A stretch of DNA of 64,000 bases from Thiomicrorhabdus chilensis DSM 12352 (GTDB taxonomy: Bacteria; Pseudomonadota; Gammaproteobacteria; Thiomicrospirales; Thiomicrospiraceae). Below are positions 9,582-18,063 of this stretch, piece after piece (position 1 is the stretch's first letter; every line of letters begins with the position of its first letter). A model generated the notes under the pieces. The model had not been told where the DNA came from. It searched no databases and was given only the letters and a program-made list of their open reading frames with translations. The stretch lies in contig NZ_KI519609.1 in assembly GCF_000483485.1 (NCBI RefSeq), positions 1,889,460 through 1,953,459 of the forward strand. The letters run 5' to 3'. A program made the position numbers and the translations under genes.

Positions 9582-10811
9582 CTAAAGAAGCATCTCTTTT
9601 GCATCGAGAATGGAGGCCACCAAACGGTCAATATCCTCGCGATTATTGTACACGCCTAAGGAGGCACGAATCGTCGCAGGCACTTTGAAGTGCTGCATGA
9701 CCGGCATGGCACAATGATGGCTAGCACGTACCGCCAAACCATCTTGATCCATTAAGGTGGCCATATCATGCGGATGAACCCCCTCCAGCACAAAGGAAAT
9801 CACTCCCCCTTTGTTTTCAGCCTCACCGATAATGCGTACGCCCTCAATTTCTTTAAGGCGCTCGGTTGCATAAGCCAACAGCTCTGCCTCATAAGCCGCA
9901 ATCCGATCCAACCCAATGGATTGCATAAACTGCATTGCCGCTCCCAAACCGATTGCGCCGGCAATATTCGGGGTACCCGCCTCGAACTTATAAGGCAGAA
10001 CGTTATATTCGGTTTTCTCAAAAGTTACCGAATAAATCATATCCCCACCGCCTTGGTAAGGCGGCATGACTTCCAGAAGCGCCTCTTTGGCATAGAGCAC
10101 TCCTATTCCGGTCGGGCCATACATTTTATGCCCTGACAAGGCATAAAAATCGCAATCCAGGTCTTGAACATCAACCTGCATATGCGGTGTGGCCTGGGCA
10201 CCGTCCACTAAGACTTTAGCCCCGACTGAATGGGCGATTTCAGCCATCTCCTTAACCGGATTGATGGTTCCCAAAGCATTGGACATGTGAGTGACAGCCA
10301 AGAGTTTGGTTTTTTCGGAAACCAGTCCTTTCAGGGCGTTCATACAGACCTCACCCAGGTCGTTCATACGCAACACCGTCAAACGAATTCCAAGTTGGTC
10401 ACGCAACAATTGCCAAGGCACGATATTCGAGTGATGCTCCATCTCCGTGACAATCACCTCATCCCCGGCTTGAAGATTCATACGCCCCCAACTATGCGCC
10501 ACTAGATTAATGGCTTCTGTGGTTCCCCGCACAAACACAATCTCTTTGGTTGAGCGGGCATTCAGAAAGCCGCGGCTAATCTCACGTGCACCTTCATACA
10601 ATTCGGTGGCACGCTCACTCAAACCATAAACACCACGATGCACATTGGCATTTTGTTTCCGATAATAGGTGTCGATTGCCTCAATCACCTGAAGGGGTTT
10701 TTGCGAGGTTGCTCCGCCATCCAAATACACCAGTGGGTGGCCGTTTTCAGTCTGCTCCAAAATCGGAAACTGCGCGCGAACTTGAGAAAAATCCAACAAG
10801 GTTTCAGCCAT
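9582..10811 (-). CDS. sufS: Cysteine desulfurase SufS
   Basis: PLP enzyme that removes sulfur from L-cysteine and passes it on as persulfide for iron-sulfur cluster assembly. The 409-residue product has the PLP lysine K229 in LSGHKMYGPTG and the catalytic cysteine C367 in RASHHCAMP, the group II desulfurase arrangement. The usual SufS sequence at this site is R-x-G-H-H-C; here the glycine is serine. It lies 6 bases after sufD in the operon sufB-sufC-sufD-sufS. No sufE or sufU partner is visible in the window. Confidence 0.96.
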   Translation of the reverse strand: MAETLLDFSQVRAQFPILEQTENGHPLVYLDGGATSQKPLQVIEAIDTYYRKQNANVHRGVYGLSERATELYEGAREISRGFLNARSTKEIVFVRGTTEAINLVAHSWGRMNLQAGDEVIVTEMEHHSNIVPWQLLRDQLGIRLTVLRMNDLGEVCMNALKGLVSEKTKLLAVTHMSNALGTINPVKEMAEIAHSVGAKVLVDGAQATPHMQVDVQDLDCDFYALSGHKMYGPTGIGVLYAKEALLEVMPPYQGGGDMIYSVTFEKTEYNVLPYKFEAGTPNIAGAIGLGAAMQFMQSIGLDRIAAYEAELLAYATERLKEIEGVRIIGEAENKGGVISFVLEGVHPHDMATLMDQDGLAVRASHHCAMPVMQHFKVPATIRASLGVYNNREDIDRLVASILDAKEMLL

Positions 10812-10817
10812 AGACGT

Positions 10818-12179
10818 TTACCCGTTCAACTTTTGTGAAAGCGCGCCCGCCAACCAGTCACGAATCGCCGGTTGACTCACCGTTTCCAAAGGCTCAAGCA
10901 AGAAGGCTTCGGTAATCATTCTGATCGCCTGTGGCTTGCGGATGCCGCGAGCCTGCAGATAGAAGATTTGATCCCGATTGATCTGACCGGTGGCCGAACC
11001 GTGCGAACACTTCACATCGTCCGCATAGATTTCCAACTTTGGCTTGGTGTCCATTTGAGCACTGTCCGACAACAGCAGGTTTTTGTTATCCATTTGCCCA
11101 TCGGTTTTTTGAGCCGCTTGTGCGACCTTGATCATGCCATCAAAGACTCCGACAGCCTGACCCGACAAAACATATTTATGCAGCTGTCGACTTACACCAT
11201 TGAACTCATTATGCTCGGTATAGGTGCGAGAATCCATAATCTGAGAATCCTCTGCATAACAAGCGCTGTTTTGACTGCTTTCGATATTCTTGCCATTCAT
11301 TTTCAGATGGTTTTGATGGCGTGATGTCTGACCACCAATCCCGGCATACAAGGTATTCAACACACTGTTTTCTGCCTGCTCAATGAATTGATTATTGAAG
11401 TAATAACTGCGTGGTGCCAGAGCCTGAAGTACAACCTGTTTGCAACGTGCAGCCTGCCCAACCTCTATCTCGGTCACTACATTGGTGAACCCGGAGAATT
11501 CTGACTCAGAGGCATTAAGACTCACAAACGACTCCACCAGAGTAAGTTCGGCATTTTCTTCCAACAATACCCGGTTGCGAACATTGGAAACCTGATGATC
11601 TTGTGCCTGAACGTGCAGAACAAAAATCGGCATTTCCATACTGACATTTCGGGAAACTTGTAGGTAATACCCATCGTTTAACAACATCGTATTTAAAACA
11701 CCAAAAGGCTCATCTTCGATCTGTTTCTCCTGATGAGTCACTCTATCTGTCAGCTCAGGCGTCTCCAATACATCACAAACGGATTCGATGGTCACGCCTT
11801 TCGGAAGACCAGACAAATCGTCAGACAGGCTTTCGCTGAACCAGCCATCGACCATCACAATGCGCACCGCCGGGTAATCTGGAAGATAGGCTTCGATGTC
11901 GTTATGGGTCACATGGATTCCGGCCTCAAGACGAAAAGGTTTTTGAATGAAGTCGGTTAATTTCGTATACCCCCAGTCCTCGTCACGACGGGTAGGGAAG
12001 CCCTGCAGTAGAAACTGCTGTTTAGCGGTTTCTCGCAACGAAGCAAGACCGGGATTTTCAGTTATTTTATTTAGGTCGTCCGTCAGCTGAGCATAATGCT
12101 CCATGGCAGCTTTGACGACTGGTGCGAACTTCTTGGCCAATGGCTTATTCCCCCAGGTACTGCTGGATAATGTTGTCAT
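10818..12179 (-). CDS. sufD: Fe-S assembly scaffold protein SufD
   Basis: Partner of SufB in the SufBC2D scaffold complex. The chosen start is the ATG at 12179, not the longer open frame up to 12335, because that extension is sufC read in another frame. A GGAGG lies nine bases before 12179, whereas the ATG at 12185 is too close to it. The product is then 453 residues and overlaps the end of sufC by 35 bases. The C-terminal core has the SufB/SufD-family pattern KCSHGSATGQINRDQIFYLQARG written with D-V in front (near residues 390-410). Confidence 0.93.
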   Translation of the reverse strand: MTTLSSSTWGNKPLAKKFAPVVKAAMEHYAQLTDDLNKITENPGLASLRETAKQQFLLQGFPTRRDEDWGYTKLTDFIQKPFRLEAGIHVTHNDIEAYLPDYPAVRIVMVDGWFSESLSDDLSGLPKGVTIESVCDVLETPELTDRVTHQEKQIEDEPFGVLNTMLLNDGYYLQVSRNVSMEMPIFVLHVQAQDHQVSNVRNRVLLEENAELTLVESFVSLNASESEFSGFTNVVTEIEVGQAARCKQVVLQALAPRSYYFNNQFIEQAENSVLNTLYAGIGGQTSRHQNHLKMNGKNIESSQNSACYAEDSQIMDSRTYTEHNEFNGVSRQLHKYVLSGQAVGVFDGMIKVAQAAQKTDGQMDNKNLLLSDSAQMDTKPKLEIYADDVKCSHGSATGQINRDQIFYLQARGIRKPQAIRMITEAFLLEPLETVSQPAIRDWLAGALSQKLNG

Positions 12180-12903
12180 AACCATTTTCCTCCAACTCAT
12201 GTACCAACTCAAAACCACCTGACTTGACAATTTTACCGTTGAACAAGACATGGACGTGATCCGGCTTGATGTAATCCAACAAACGCTGATAATGGGTGAC
12301 GACAATAAAGCTACGCGCTTCAGAACGCAACGCATTCACCCCGTTTGCGACCACTCGCAAGGCATCGATATCCAAACCGGAGTCGGTCTCATCAAGAATG
12401 CATAACTTTGGTTCGAGCAATGCCATCTGGAAAATATCATTGCGTTTTTTCTCGCCACCTGAGAAACCGACATTGACGGAACGTTCCAGCAGGTCGGCAC
12501 TCATACCCAACAGATCGATTTTGGCCTGGGCATACTCATCAAAGTCAAACATATCCAACGCCGGCAAGCCTTTTTCTTCTCGCACCGCATTGACTGCAGT
12601 TTGCATAAACAATTTATTACTGACACCGGGAATCTCGACCGGATACTGAAAGGCTAAAAACACACCTTTTCTGGCACGCTCTTCCGGGTCCATCTCCAAT
12701 AAGTCTTCCCCGTCGAATTCAACATTTCCTTCGGTCACCTCATAGTCATCTCTGCCGGCCAGTACGTTGGCAAAGGTACTTTTCCCCGATCCGTTCGGTC
12801 CCATGATGGCGTGGACCTCACCTGGCTTCACTTCGATGTTGAGCCCTTTTAAAATCTGTTTTTCGTCAATTTGAGCTTGGAGATTTTCAACTTTTAGTAA
12901 CAT
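12145..12903 (-). CDS. sufC: Fe-S assembly ATPase SufC
   Basis: ABC-type ATPase, not a transporter, that drives SufBC2D. The 252-residue product has Walker A GPNGSGKST (35-43), the signature SGGEKKR followed by NDIFQMALLEPKLCILDE (Walker B), and the D-loop SGLDIDAL. The histidine switch lies in VVTHYQRLL. It is in the suf operon between sufB and sufD, with overlapping coding ends. Confidence 0.97.
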   Translation of the reverse strand: MLLKVENLQAQIDEKQILKGLNIEVKPGEVHAIMGPNGSGKSTFANVLAGRDDYEVTEGNVEFDGEDLLEMDPEERARKGVFLAFQYPVEIPGVSNKLFMQTAVNAVREEKGLPALDMFDFDEYAQAKIDLLGMSADLLERSVNVGFSGGEKKRNDIFQMALLEPKLCILDETDSGLDIDALRVVANGVNALRSEARSFIVVTHYQRLLDYIKPDHVHVLFNGKIVKSGGFELVHELEENGYDNIIQQYLGE

Positions 12904-12963
12904 AGCTTTAAATTCTTTTAATTGATGTAATGTAATTCATCCGTTGCAGATCTGTTTTCAGAT

Positions 12964-14451
12964 TTACCCTACGGATCCTTCCAGGCTGATGGCGAGCAAC
13001 TCTTCGGCCTCTTGCGCGAATTCGAGAGGCAACTCACTGAATACCTCTTTACAGAAACCGTTCACGATCATTGAAATCGCATCCTGCTCACTGATTCCTC
13101 GCTGCTGACAATAAAACAACTGGTCTTCACCGATTCGCGAAGTGGTTGCCTCATGCTCGATCTGAGCAGTCGAATTTTCGACCTCGATGTAGGGAAAAGT
13201 ATGGGCTCCACACTGGTCGCCAATCAGCATCGAATCACACTGTGTGAAATTACGCGCTCCCTCGGCCGTGGGGGTAATCTTGACCATGCCTCGGTAGGTG
13301 TTATCACTTTTTCCCGCCGACAACCCCTTGGAGATAATCGTGCTTCGTGTGTTTTTTCCGATGTGAATCATTTTGGTTCCGGTATCGGCCTGCTGACGAC
13401 GATTGGTCAGCGCTACGGAATAGAACTCGCCGATGGAGTTATCTCCTTTGAGCACACAACTCGGATACTTCCAGGTAATAGCCGATCCTGTTTCCGCCTG
13501 AGTCCACGAAAGCTTTGAGTTTTTACCTTCACAAATACCGCGTTTGGTCACGAAATTTAAAATTCCACCTTCACAATCTTCATCACCTGGATACCAGTTT
13601 TGCACCGTTGAATATTTGACCTCGGCATCCTCATGAACAATGACCTCAACCACCGCCGCATGCAATTGGTAGGTGTCACGAACCGGGGCTGAACACCCTT
13701 CCAGATAACTCACATAACTGCCTTTATCTGCAATCAAGATGGTACGCTCGAACTGTCCGGTTTTGGCCTCATTAATCCGGAAGTAGGTGGAGAGGTCAAT
13801 CGGACTGCGTACACCTTCAGGAATGTATACAAAGGTACCATCGGAAGCCACCGCTGAATTCAAAGCGGCAAAATAGTTGTCATGATAAGGCACCACCGTG
13901 CCTAGATATTTCTGCACCAACTCCGGATAATCCTGGACCGCTTCCGAAAAAGAGCAAAATATGATTCCCAACTTGGCGAGTTCTTCACGTTTGGTGGTGG
14001 AGACGGAAATAGAGTCGAAAATGGCATCAACCGCCACATTTGAGTTTTCATCTTCTATCGGTACGCCTAAGGCGGCAAACGCTTTCGCCACTTCCGGATC
14101 AATGCCCTCTTGTTGGGCTTCAGTACCGCAGGCGTCTCCGCAAGCACTGCATTCCGGTGCAGAGTAATAGCTGTAATCCTGATAGTCTAACGGCTCATAT
14201 ACTGCTTTAGCCCAATGAGGCTCTTCCAGGCTTTTCCAGTGTTCAAAAGCCTTTAAACGAAAATCCAACATCCATTGAGGTTCGTTCTTTTTTGCGGATA
14301 TGGCGCGCACCACCGTCTCATTCAAGCCTTTTTCAAAGGTCTCGACATTGGCAGTGGTCACAAAGCCTTCTTTGTAATGCTTATTCTTACTCAGCAGATC
14401 GTTAATCTCTTGGTACTGAGTCAATTCGGCGTTATTTTGCACTTCAGACAT
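12964..14451 (-). CDS. sufB: Fe-S assembly scaffold protein SufB
   Basis: Main scaffold subunit on which clusters form. The 495-residue length is normal. Visible family segments are the [19 protein letters not shown] stretch, NFVTKRG, and [21 protein letters not shown] near the C-terminus. A local cysteine cluster, [10 protein letters not shown], is seen near residues 102-111. It is the first gene of the operon; a promoter with a possible IscR-type site lies 35-60 bases upstream. No sufA, sufE or Rrf2-family regulator gene is nearby. Confidence 0.96.
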   Translation of the reverse strand: MSEVQNNAELTQYQEINDLLSKNKHYKEGFVTTANVETFEKGLNETVVRAISAKKNEPQWMLDFRLKAFEHWKSLEEPHWAKAVYEPLDYQDYSYYSAPECSACGDACGTEAQQEGIDPEVAKAFAALGVPIEDENSNVAVDAIFDSISVSTTKREELAKLGIIFCSFSEAVQDYPELVQKYLGTVVPYHDNYFAALNSAVASDGTFVYIPEGVRSPIDLSTYFRINEAKTGQFERTILIADKGSYVSYLEGCSAPVRDTYQLHAAVVEVIVHEDAEVKYSTVQNWYPGDEDCEGGILNFVTKRGICEGKNSKLSWTQAETGSAITWKYPSCVLKGDNSIGEFYSVALTNRRQQADTGTKMIHIGKNTRSTIISKGLSAGKSDNTYRGMVKITPTAEGARNFTQCDSMLIGDQCGAHTFPYIEVENSTAQIEHEATTSRIGEDQLFYCQQRGISEQDAISMIVNGFCKEVFSELPLEFAQEAEELLAISLEGSVG

Positions 14452-14474
14452 GGATATTATTCACTTAAGATTTA

Positions 14475-14513
14475 ATTTCATAGTATTTTAGTTGGTTATT
14501 CTATAAATGTCTA
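14475..14513 (-). promoter_or_regulatory. suf promoter with IscR-like operator
   Basis: Minus strand: TAGACA (14508-14513), 17-base spacer, TAAAAT (14485-14490), a good sigma-70 match. A 25-base site at 14475-14499 covers the -10. Its left half ATAACCAACTAAAATA is close to the type 1 IscR half-site (ATASYYGACTRWWWYA); the right half is degenerate. The promoter is well supported by sequence; the regulator is inferred. Confidence 0.45.
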
Positions 14514-14570
14514 CATCAAGGCCATTAAAGAATTATATACGTGCGGCTTTTATTCTTACTTTTCAAGCAC

Positions 14571-15311
14571 CTACACCCTAAAGGAACTTGCCTTAACAAT
14601 CTCATCCAACCAGTCTTTTTGCAGACCGACTCCCTCAATTCTTAAATAACCTTCTTGCTGTCTTGAATCGGCCGCGTAAGTATCCCAACCAAATGGCGTA
14701 CCCTCAATGGCCACCAAATTCTCATACTCATAGGTCGCCAACACCGCCTGGACACGCCAGATCTGCATGCCTAAATTCTCTCTGGAATTGTCCAATCCCA
14801 TCAACAGATGATCCAGACTCACCTTGTCGAGCCTAAACTCAAGCGTTTCAAATGAATGTTCCAGGTTCGAGAGCGCTGAATCTCGGCACTTAGCTACCGT
14901 AAACTGCGGAACCTTCTCAAAGCCTGACCAAGATCTGGGGAAGTCGTTCTGGTTGAGACGCACCACCGGCAATCCCGGCCTTTGTCGCTTAACCCACTGT
15001 ACCCAGGCACTTTGCCTATCCAATTCAGCCGCTTCTGAAAAACTAAACACAACACCCGTTGCGTTGTGAAGCATCGTTTCCAGTTGCTTGAATGCCAAAC
15101 TGGTCTCATCCAACAGAAATCGTGCCCGCATATCAATCACACACCAGGCCTGCTCATATTGAGATAAGTCTTGGCAAGACCAGTCTGAGGCGACAGAAAT
15201 TGCCTCCTGTGGCAGCTCGAATCGAGTCATCAAGGCCTGTTTGACAGTATTTTTACCGCTTCCGGGCAATCCCAACAACAACACGTTTGAAATATTCAGA
15301 CATTCCGTCAT
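14571..15311 (-). CDS. P-loop protein resembling COG0523 (CobW-like) metallochaperones
   Basis: The 246-residue product starts at ATG 15311, overlapping the znuA stop (ATGA), so it is translationally coupled to the zinc-binding protein gene. It has a Walker A (GLPGSGKNT, residues about 13-21). A stretch VVFSFSEAAELDRQSAWVQW aligns by eye with the VVLNKADL region of CobW/COG0523 GTPases, but the NKxD base-recognition motif is gone. The CxCC metal motif is also absent. The C-terminus (RVQAVLATYE...LRIEGVGLQKDWL) resembles the COG0523 C-terminal domain. A role in zinc delivery is inference from the operon and this distant similarity. Confidence 0.5.
   Translation of the reverse strand: MTECLNISNVLLLGLPGSGKNTVKQALMTRFELPQEAISVASDWSCQDLSQYEQAWCVIDMRARFLLDETSLAFKQLETMLHNATGVVFSFSEAAELDRQSAWVQWVKRQRPGLPVVRLNQNDFPRSWSGFEKVPQFTVAKCRDSALSNLEHSFETLEFRLDKVSLDHLLMGLDNSRENLGMQIWRVQAVLATYEYENLVAIEGTPFGWDTYAADSRQQEGYLRIEGVGLQKDWLDEIVKASSFRV
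15145..15161 (+). repeat. CAGGCCTG dispersed motif with tail
   Basis: CAGGCCTGCTCATATTG, inside the P-loop gene. On the coding strand it encodes E-Q-A-W (in QYEQAWCV). Confidence 0.75.
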
Positions 15312-16291
15312 GGCTTTTCCATTGAACCCGCCAGGCATGCATCGAACGCCTGTGCCATATTGATCAACAGTTCGTCATAAGGACGGTACCTTACCTCAAT
15401 TGTTTGTGTTCCTGGCTGATAAACCCCCATCGGATCCAAACTTCCGACCTTTACCTGAAGGCCTGAAATCACCGCCAAAACCCTTTTTTCAGGAAACTGG
15501 GGCTCCTTGAAAACGCAATGGACATTGTGCTGGGATATTTTTTTCCTCAGGCTTTGAATGCGTTTTAGGCTGGGGGACAAAGCGGGATTAAGTCGAATCG
15601 AACCAACACCGTTCAAGCCATAATACCGCTCAAAATACTGATAGGCATCATGCAGCACGATAAAAGGCTTATCCTTCAACAAAGCCATTTGTTGCCTAAG
15701 TGCCTGATCGACCCTTTCAAGTTCTGCCAGCCAAATCTCGGTTTTACGCTCTATCGCATGCTTCCGTTCGGGTTTCAGGCTTTGCAAATGCAAGCTGACG
15801 GCCTGAATCAAAAGCTTGGCATTATGCAGGCTCAACCACAGATGCCCATCATAATTCTTAAGCGCATCGCTCACCTTGTCTTCATCGTGATCACGTTCTC
15901 GCTCATGATCATGATCATGACTGGCTTGATCCGCTTTTTCCCAAACGCCGCCCCGACGAATCGGCAACAACTCAACACCATTCAAATCGCGCATTTTCAA
16001 CACTGGCATTGAATCATGCGCCAAAGACTTATCCAACCAAGCATCCACCGGAGTGCCCACCGTCAAAACCAAATCACTTTTCTGCAGTGCCCACAAATGA
16101 GAAGGCTTTAACTGAAACCCGTGTGGCGAAACGCCTGGGTCCAGCAACACATTCAAACGATCGTCATCCTCCAACAAGGGGGCAACAATCCCCGCCAATG
16201 GCGGAATACTGACTGTCACTTCAACGGCATAAAGAGGCCAAACCCATAAAATCGATAGCAAACCCACTATTTTTTGCATTTTTCGTGTCAT
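15308..16291 (-). CDS. znuA: Zinc ABC transporter substrate-binding protein ZnuA
   Basis: Periplasmic zinc-binding protein. The 327-residue product has an N-terminal signal peptide (about residues 1-22), the metal-ligand region PHGFQLKPSHLWAL, a histidine/aspartate-rich loop (DHDHERERDHDED, near 125-137) typical of ZnuA, a second ligand region DGHLWLS, and the late histidine in VLHDAYQYFERYYG. It is divergent from znuC-znuB across a 98-base gap holding a palindromic site. It shares an ATGA overlap with the downstream P-loop gene. Confidence 0.93.
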   Translation of the reverse strand: MTRKMQKIVGLLSILWVWPLYAVEVTVSIPPLAGIVAPLLEDDDRLNVLLDPGVSPHGFQLKPSHLWALQKSDLVLTVGTPVDAWLDKSLAHDSMPVLKMRDLNGVELLPIRRGGVWEKADQASHDHDHERERDHDEDKVSDALKNYDGHLWLSLHNAKLLIQAVSLHLQSLKPERKHAIERKTEIWLAELERVDQALRQQMALLKDKPFIVLHDAYQYFERYYGLNGVGSIRLNPALSPSLKRIQSLRKKISQHNVHCVFKEPQFPEKRVLAVISGLQVKVGSLDPMGVYQPGTQTIEVRYRPYDELLINMAQAFDACLAGSMEKP

Positions 16292-16350
16292 CCGTCCGTT
16301 CCCACCCCGATTAATTTACGCAATCGGCTGAAATTATCTATAAAATAGAG

Positions 16351-16364
16351 GGCATTATATTACC
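16351..16364. promoter_or_regulatory. Candidate Zur operator between znuA and znuC
   Basis: GGCATTATATTACC is an imperfect palindrome of the AT-rich form expected for Zur. On the minus strand it includes a perfect TATAAT -10 hexamer for znuA. A shared operator for both divergent units is expected from known znu loci. No zur gene is in the window. Confidence 0.4.
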
Positions 16365-16389
16365 GAATCGACAACCGACCCTAACCTCT

Positions 16390-17202
16390 ATGTCCCTACT
16401 GATTAAAGCGACTCAAATCTCACACAGCTTTGACGAAAACCAAGTTCTGCAAAACATCTCCTTAGAAATTCACGCAGGAGAGATCGTGACCCTGATTGGA
16501 CCCAACGGTGCAGGCAAGTCGACTCTATTAAAAATATTACTTAAATTGATACGCCCGACCTCGGGTGATGTTTGGCAAAAATCCAATCTGCGCATCGGCT
16601 TTATGCCGCAAAAAATCCAGATTGATCCAACTTTGCCAATGACCGTCAAACATTTTTTAAATCTCGGGCGCACCAAATCATCCACCCAACCTAAAAGCTG
16701 GAAAAACCACTTCAATTTCAGCGCGCATGATACCACAGAGATACAATCCGTAGTCGAGGAACTCAATATCGCACACCTGCTCGAACAACCGATTCAAAAC
16801 GTTTCCGGCGGTGAAATGCAACGCATTCTGCTGGCACGTGCACTGATTCGCAATCCAGAGCTGTTAGTATTGGATGAACCGGTACAGGGCGTCGACCTAC
16901 AAGGCCAGACGGAACTTTATCATTTCATCAATGAATTGCGAAGAGAGCGAAATTTGGGCATCCTCATGGTCAGCCACGACCTGCACATAGTCATGAAAAA
17001 TACCGACCAGGTTTTGTGCCTTAACCAACATCTATGCTGTTCGGGCACACCACAAAGTGTCAGCAAATCGCCGGAGTTTCTTGCCATTTTCGGCCAAGGA
17101 GCGGAAGAACTGGCCCTATACGAACACCATCATGATTCTTCGCAATGCGGACACACGCACGGTTCGGCCTCCCAAGCGACTCAAGACAAGGAGGGGCATT
17201 AA
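16390..17202 (+). CDS. znuC: Zinc ABC transporter ATPase ZnuC
   Basis: ATPase subunit of the ZnuABC zinc importer. The 270-residue product has Walker A GPNGAGKST (residues about 38-46), signature VSGGEMQR, Walker B LLVLDEP, and the switch histidine in VSHDLH. The C-terminus is histidine-rich (YEHHHDSSQCGHTHG), a likely zinc-binding tail. Its stop overlaps the znuB start (TAATG). Confidence 0.95.
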   Translation: MSLLIKATQISHSFDENQVLQNISLEIHAGEIVTLIGPNGAGKSTLLKILLKLIRPTSGDVWQKSNLRIGFMPQKIQIDPTLPMTVKHFLNLGRTKSSTQPKSWKNHFNFSAHDTTEIQSVVEELNIAHLLEQPIQNVSGGEMQRILLARALIRNPELLVLDEPVQGVDLQGQTELYHFINELRRERNLGILMVSHDLHIVMKNTDQVLCLNQHLCCSGTPQSVSKSPEFLAIFGQGAEELALYEHHHDSSQCGHTHGSASQATQDKEGH

Positions 17203-17996
17203 TGGAGTGGTTCCCCAACTTTCTGGTTTTTGCGCTCTTGGGTGGTTTGGGCATCGCGGTTATTGCTGCCCCTTTAGGCGTTTTCATGGTTTGGCAACGA
17301 CAATCTTATTTCGGGGCTACCTTGGCGCACTCCGCACTACTTGGCGTCAGCCTAGGGTTGTTCTGGGAAATTGACCTGACATTAAGCGTATTGATTTTCT
17401 CCATGCTGATTGCATTCGGAATCCACCAACTCGCACAAAAAACCCAGCTCTCCTCGGACACCTTGCTGGGCATTCTGGCTCACAGCAGTCTGGCTTTGGG
17501 GCTGGCAACCTTGAGTCTGCAAAATACCGTGCAAATTGACATTATGGGTTATTTGTTCGGTGACATACTCAGCGTCACCCCATCTGATCTGATTTTAATC
17601 TTTTCGGTAGGATTCATCACCTTGATATTTTATCTTTACCATTGGCGGGATCTTCTCAACATCACGCTGAATCCTGAATTGGCACAGGTTGAAGGCATTC
17701 GCGTCAAACCCATTCAATTGCAGTACGTACTGCTGTTAGCTTTGATGATTGCGCTGTCGATGAAAATTGTCGGCGTCCTGCTGGTGACTTCACTGCTGAT
17801 CATTCCCGCAGCGGCCGCACGAAGACTTGCGAGAACACCCGAAGCGATGTTGCTATTCAGCATACTGCTGGGAATCTCTTCAGTCATTCTTGGGCTGCTG
17901 ACCTCAATGAGCCTGGACATTCCGACCGGACCCGCCATTGTTCTGGTCGCCACCTTAATTTTTCTACTGCTCCTAATCAAAAAAGCCCCGGGCTGA
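17202..17996 (+). CDS. znuB: Zinc ABC transporter permease ZnuB
   Basis: Inner-membrane permease of the zinc importer, with about seven to eight hydrophobic segments and the ABC-3 family pattern (MKIVGVLLVTSLLIIPAAAARRLAR). The start is the ATG at 17202 overlapping the znuC stop, with GGAGGGG ten bases upstream. The longer frame from 17145 only re-reads the znuC end. Length is 264 residues, normal for the family. It closes the znuCB unit and converges with the chemoreceptor gene. Confidence 0.95.
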   Translation: MEWFPNFLVFALLGGLGIAVIAAPLGVFMVWQRQSYFGATLAHSALLGVSLGLFWEIDLTLSVLIFSMLIAFGIHQLAQKTQLSSDTLLGILAHSSLALGLATLSLQNTVQIDIMGYLFGDILSVTPSDLILIFSVGFITLIFYLYHWRDLLNITLNPELAQVEGIRVKPIQLQYVLLLALMIALSMKIVGVLLVTSLLIIPAAAARRLARTPEAMLLFSILLGISSVILGLLTSMSLDIPTGPAIVLVATLIFLLLLIKKAPG

Positions 17997-18063
17997 AACC
18001 AGCTCGAGGCATGAGTTAGTTTGCCGCGTACAAAACACTTATGCGGCACAACACTTAATAGCG

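Noticed and set aside
12180-12335. N-terminal extension of sufD (52 residues)
   Set aside because: It is sufC read in another frame; a strong ribosome site precedes the ATG at 12179.
17997-18063. Inverted repeat GCCGC / GCGGC after znuB as a terminator
   Set aside because: Short arms, large loop and no T-run on either strand.
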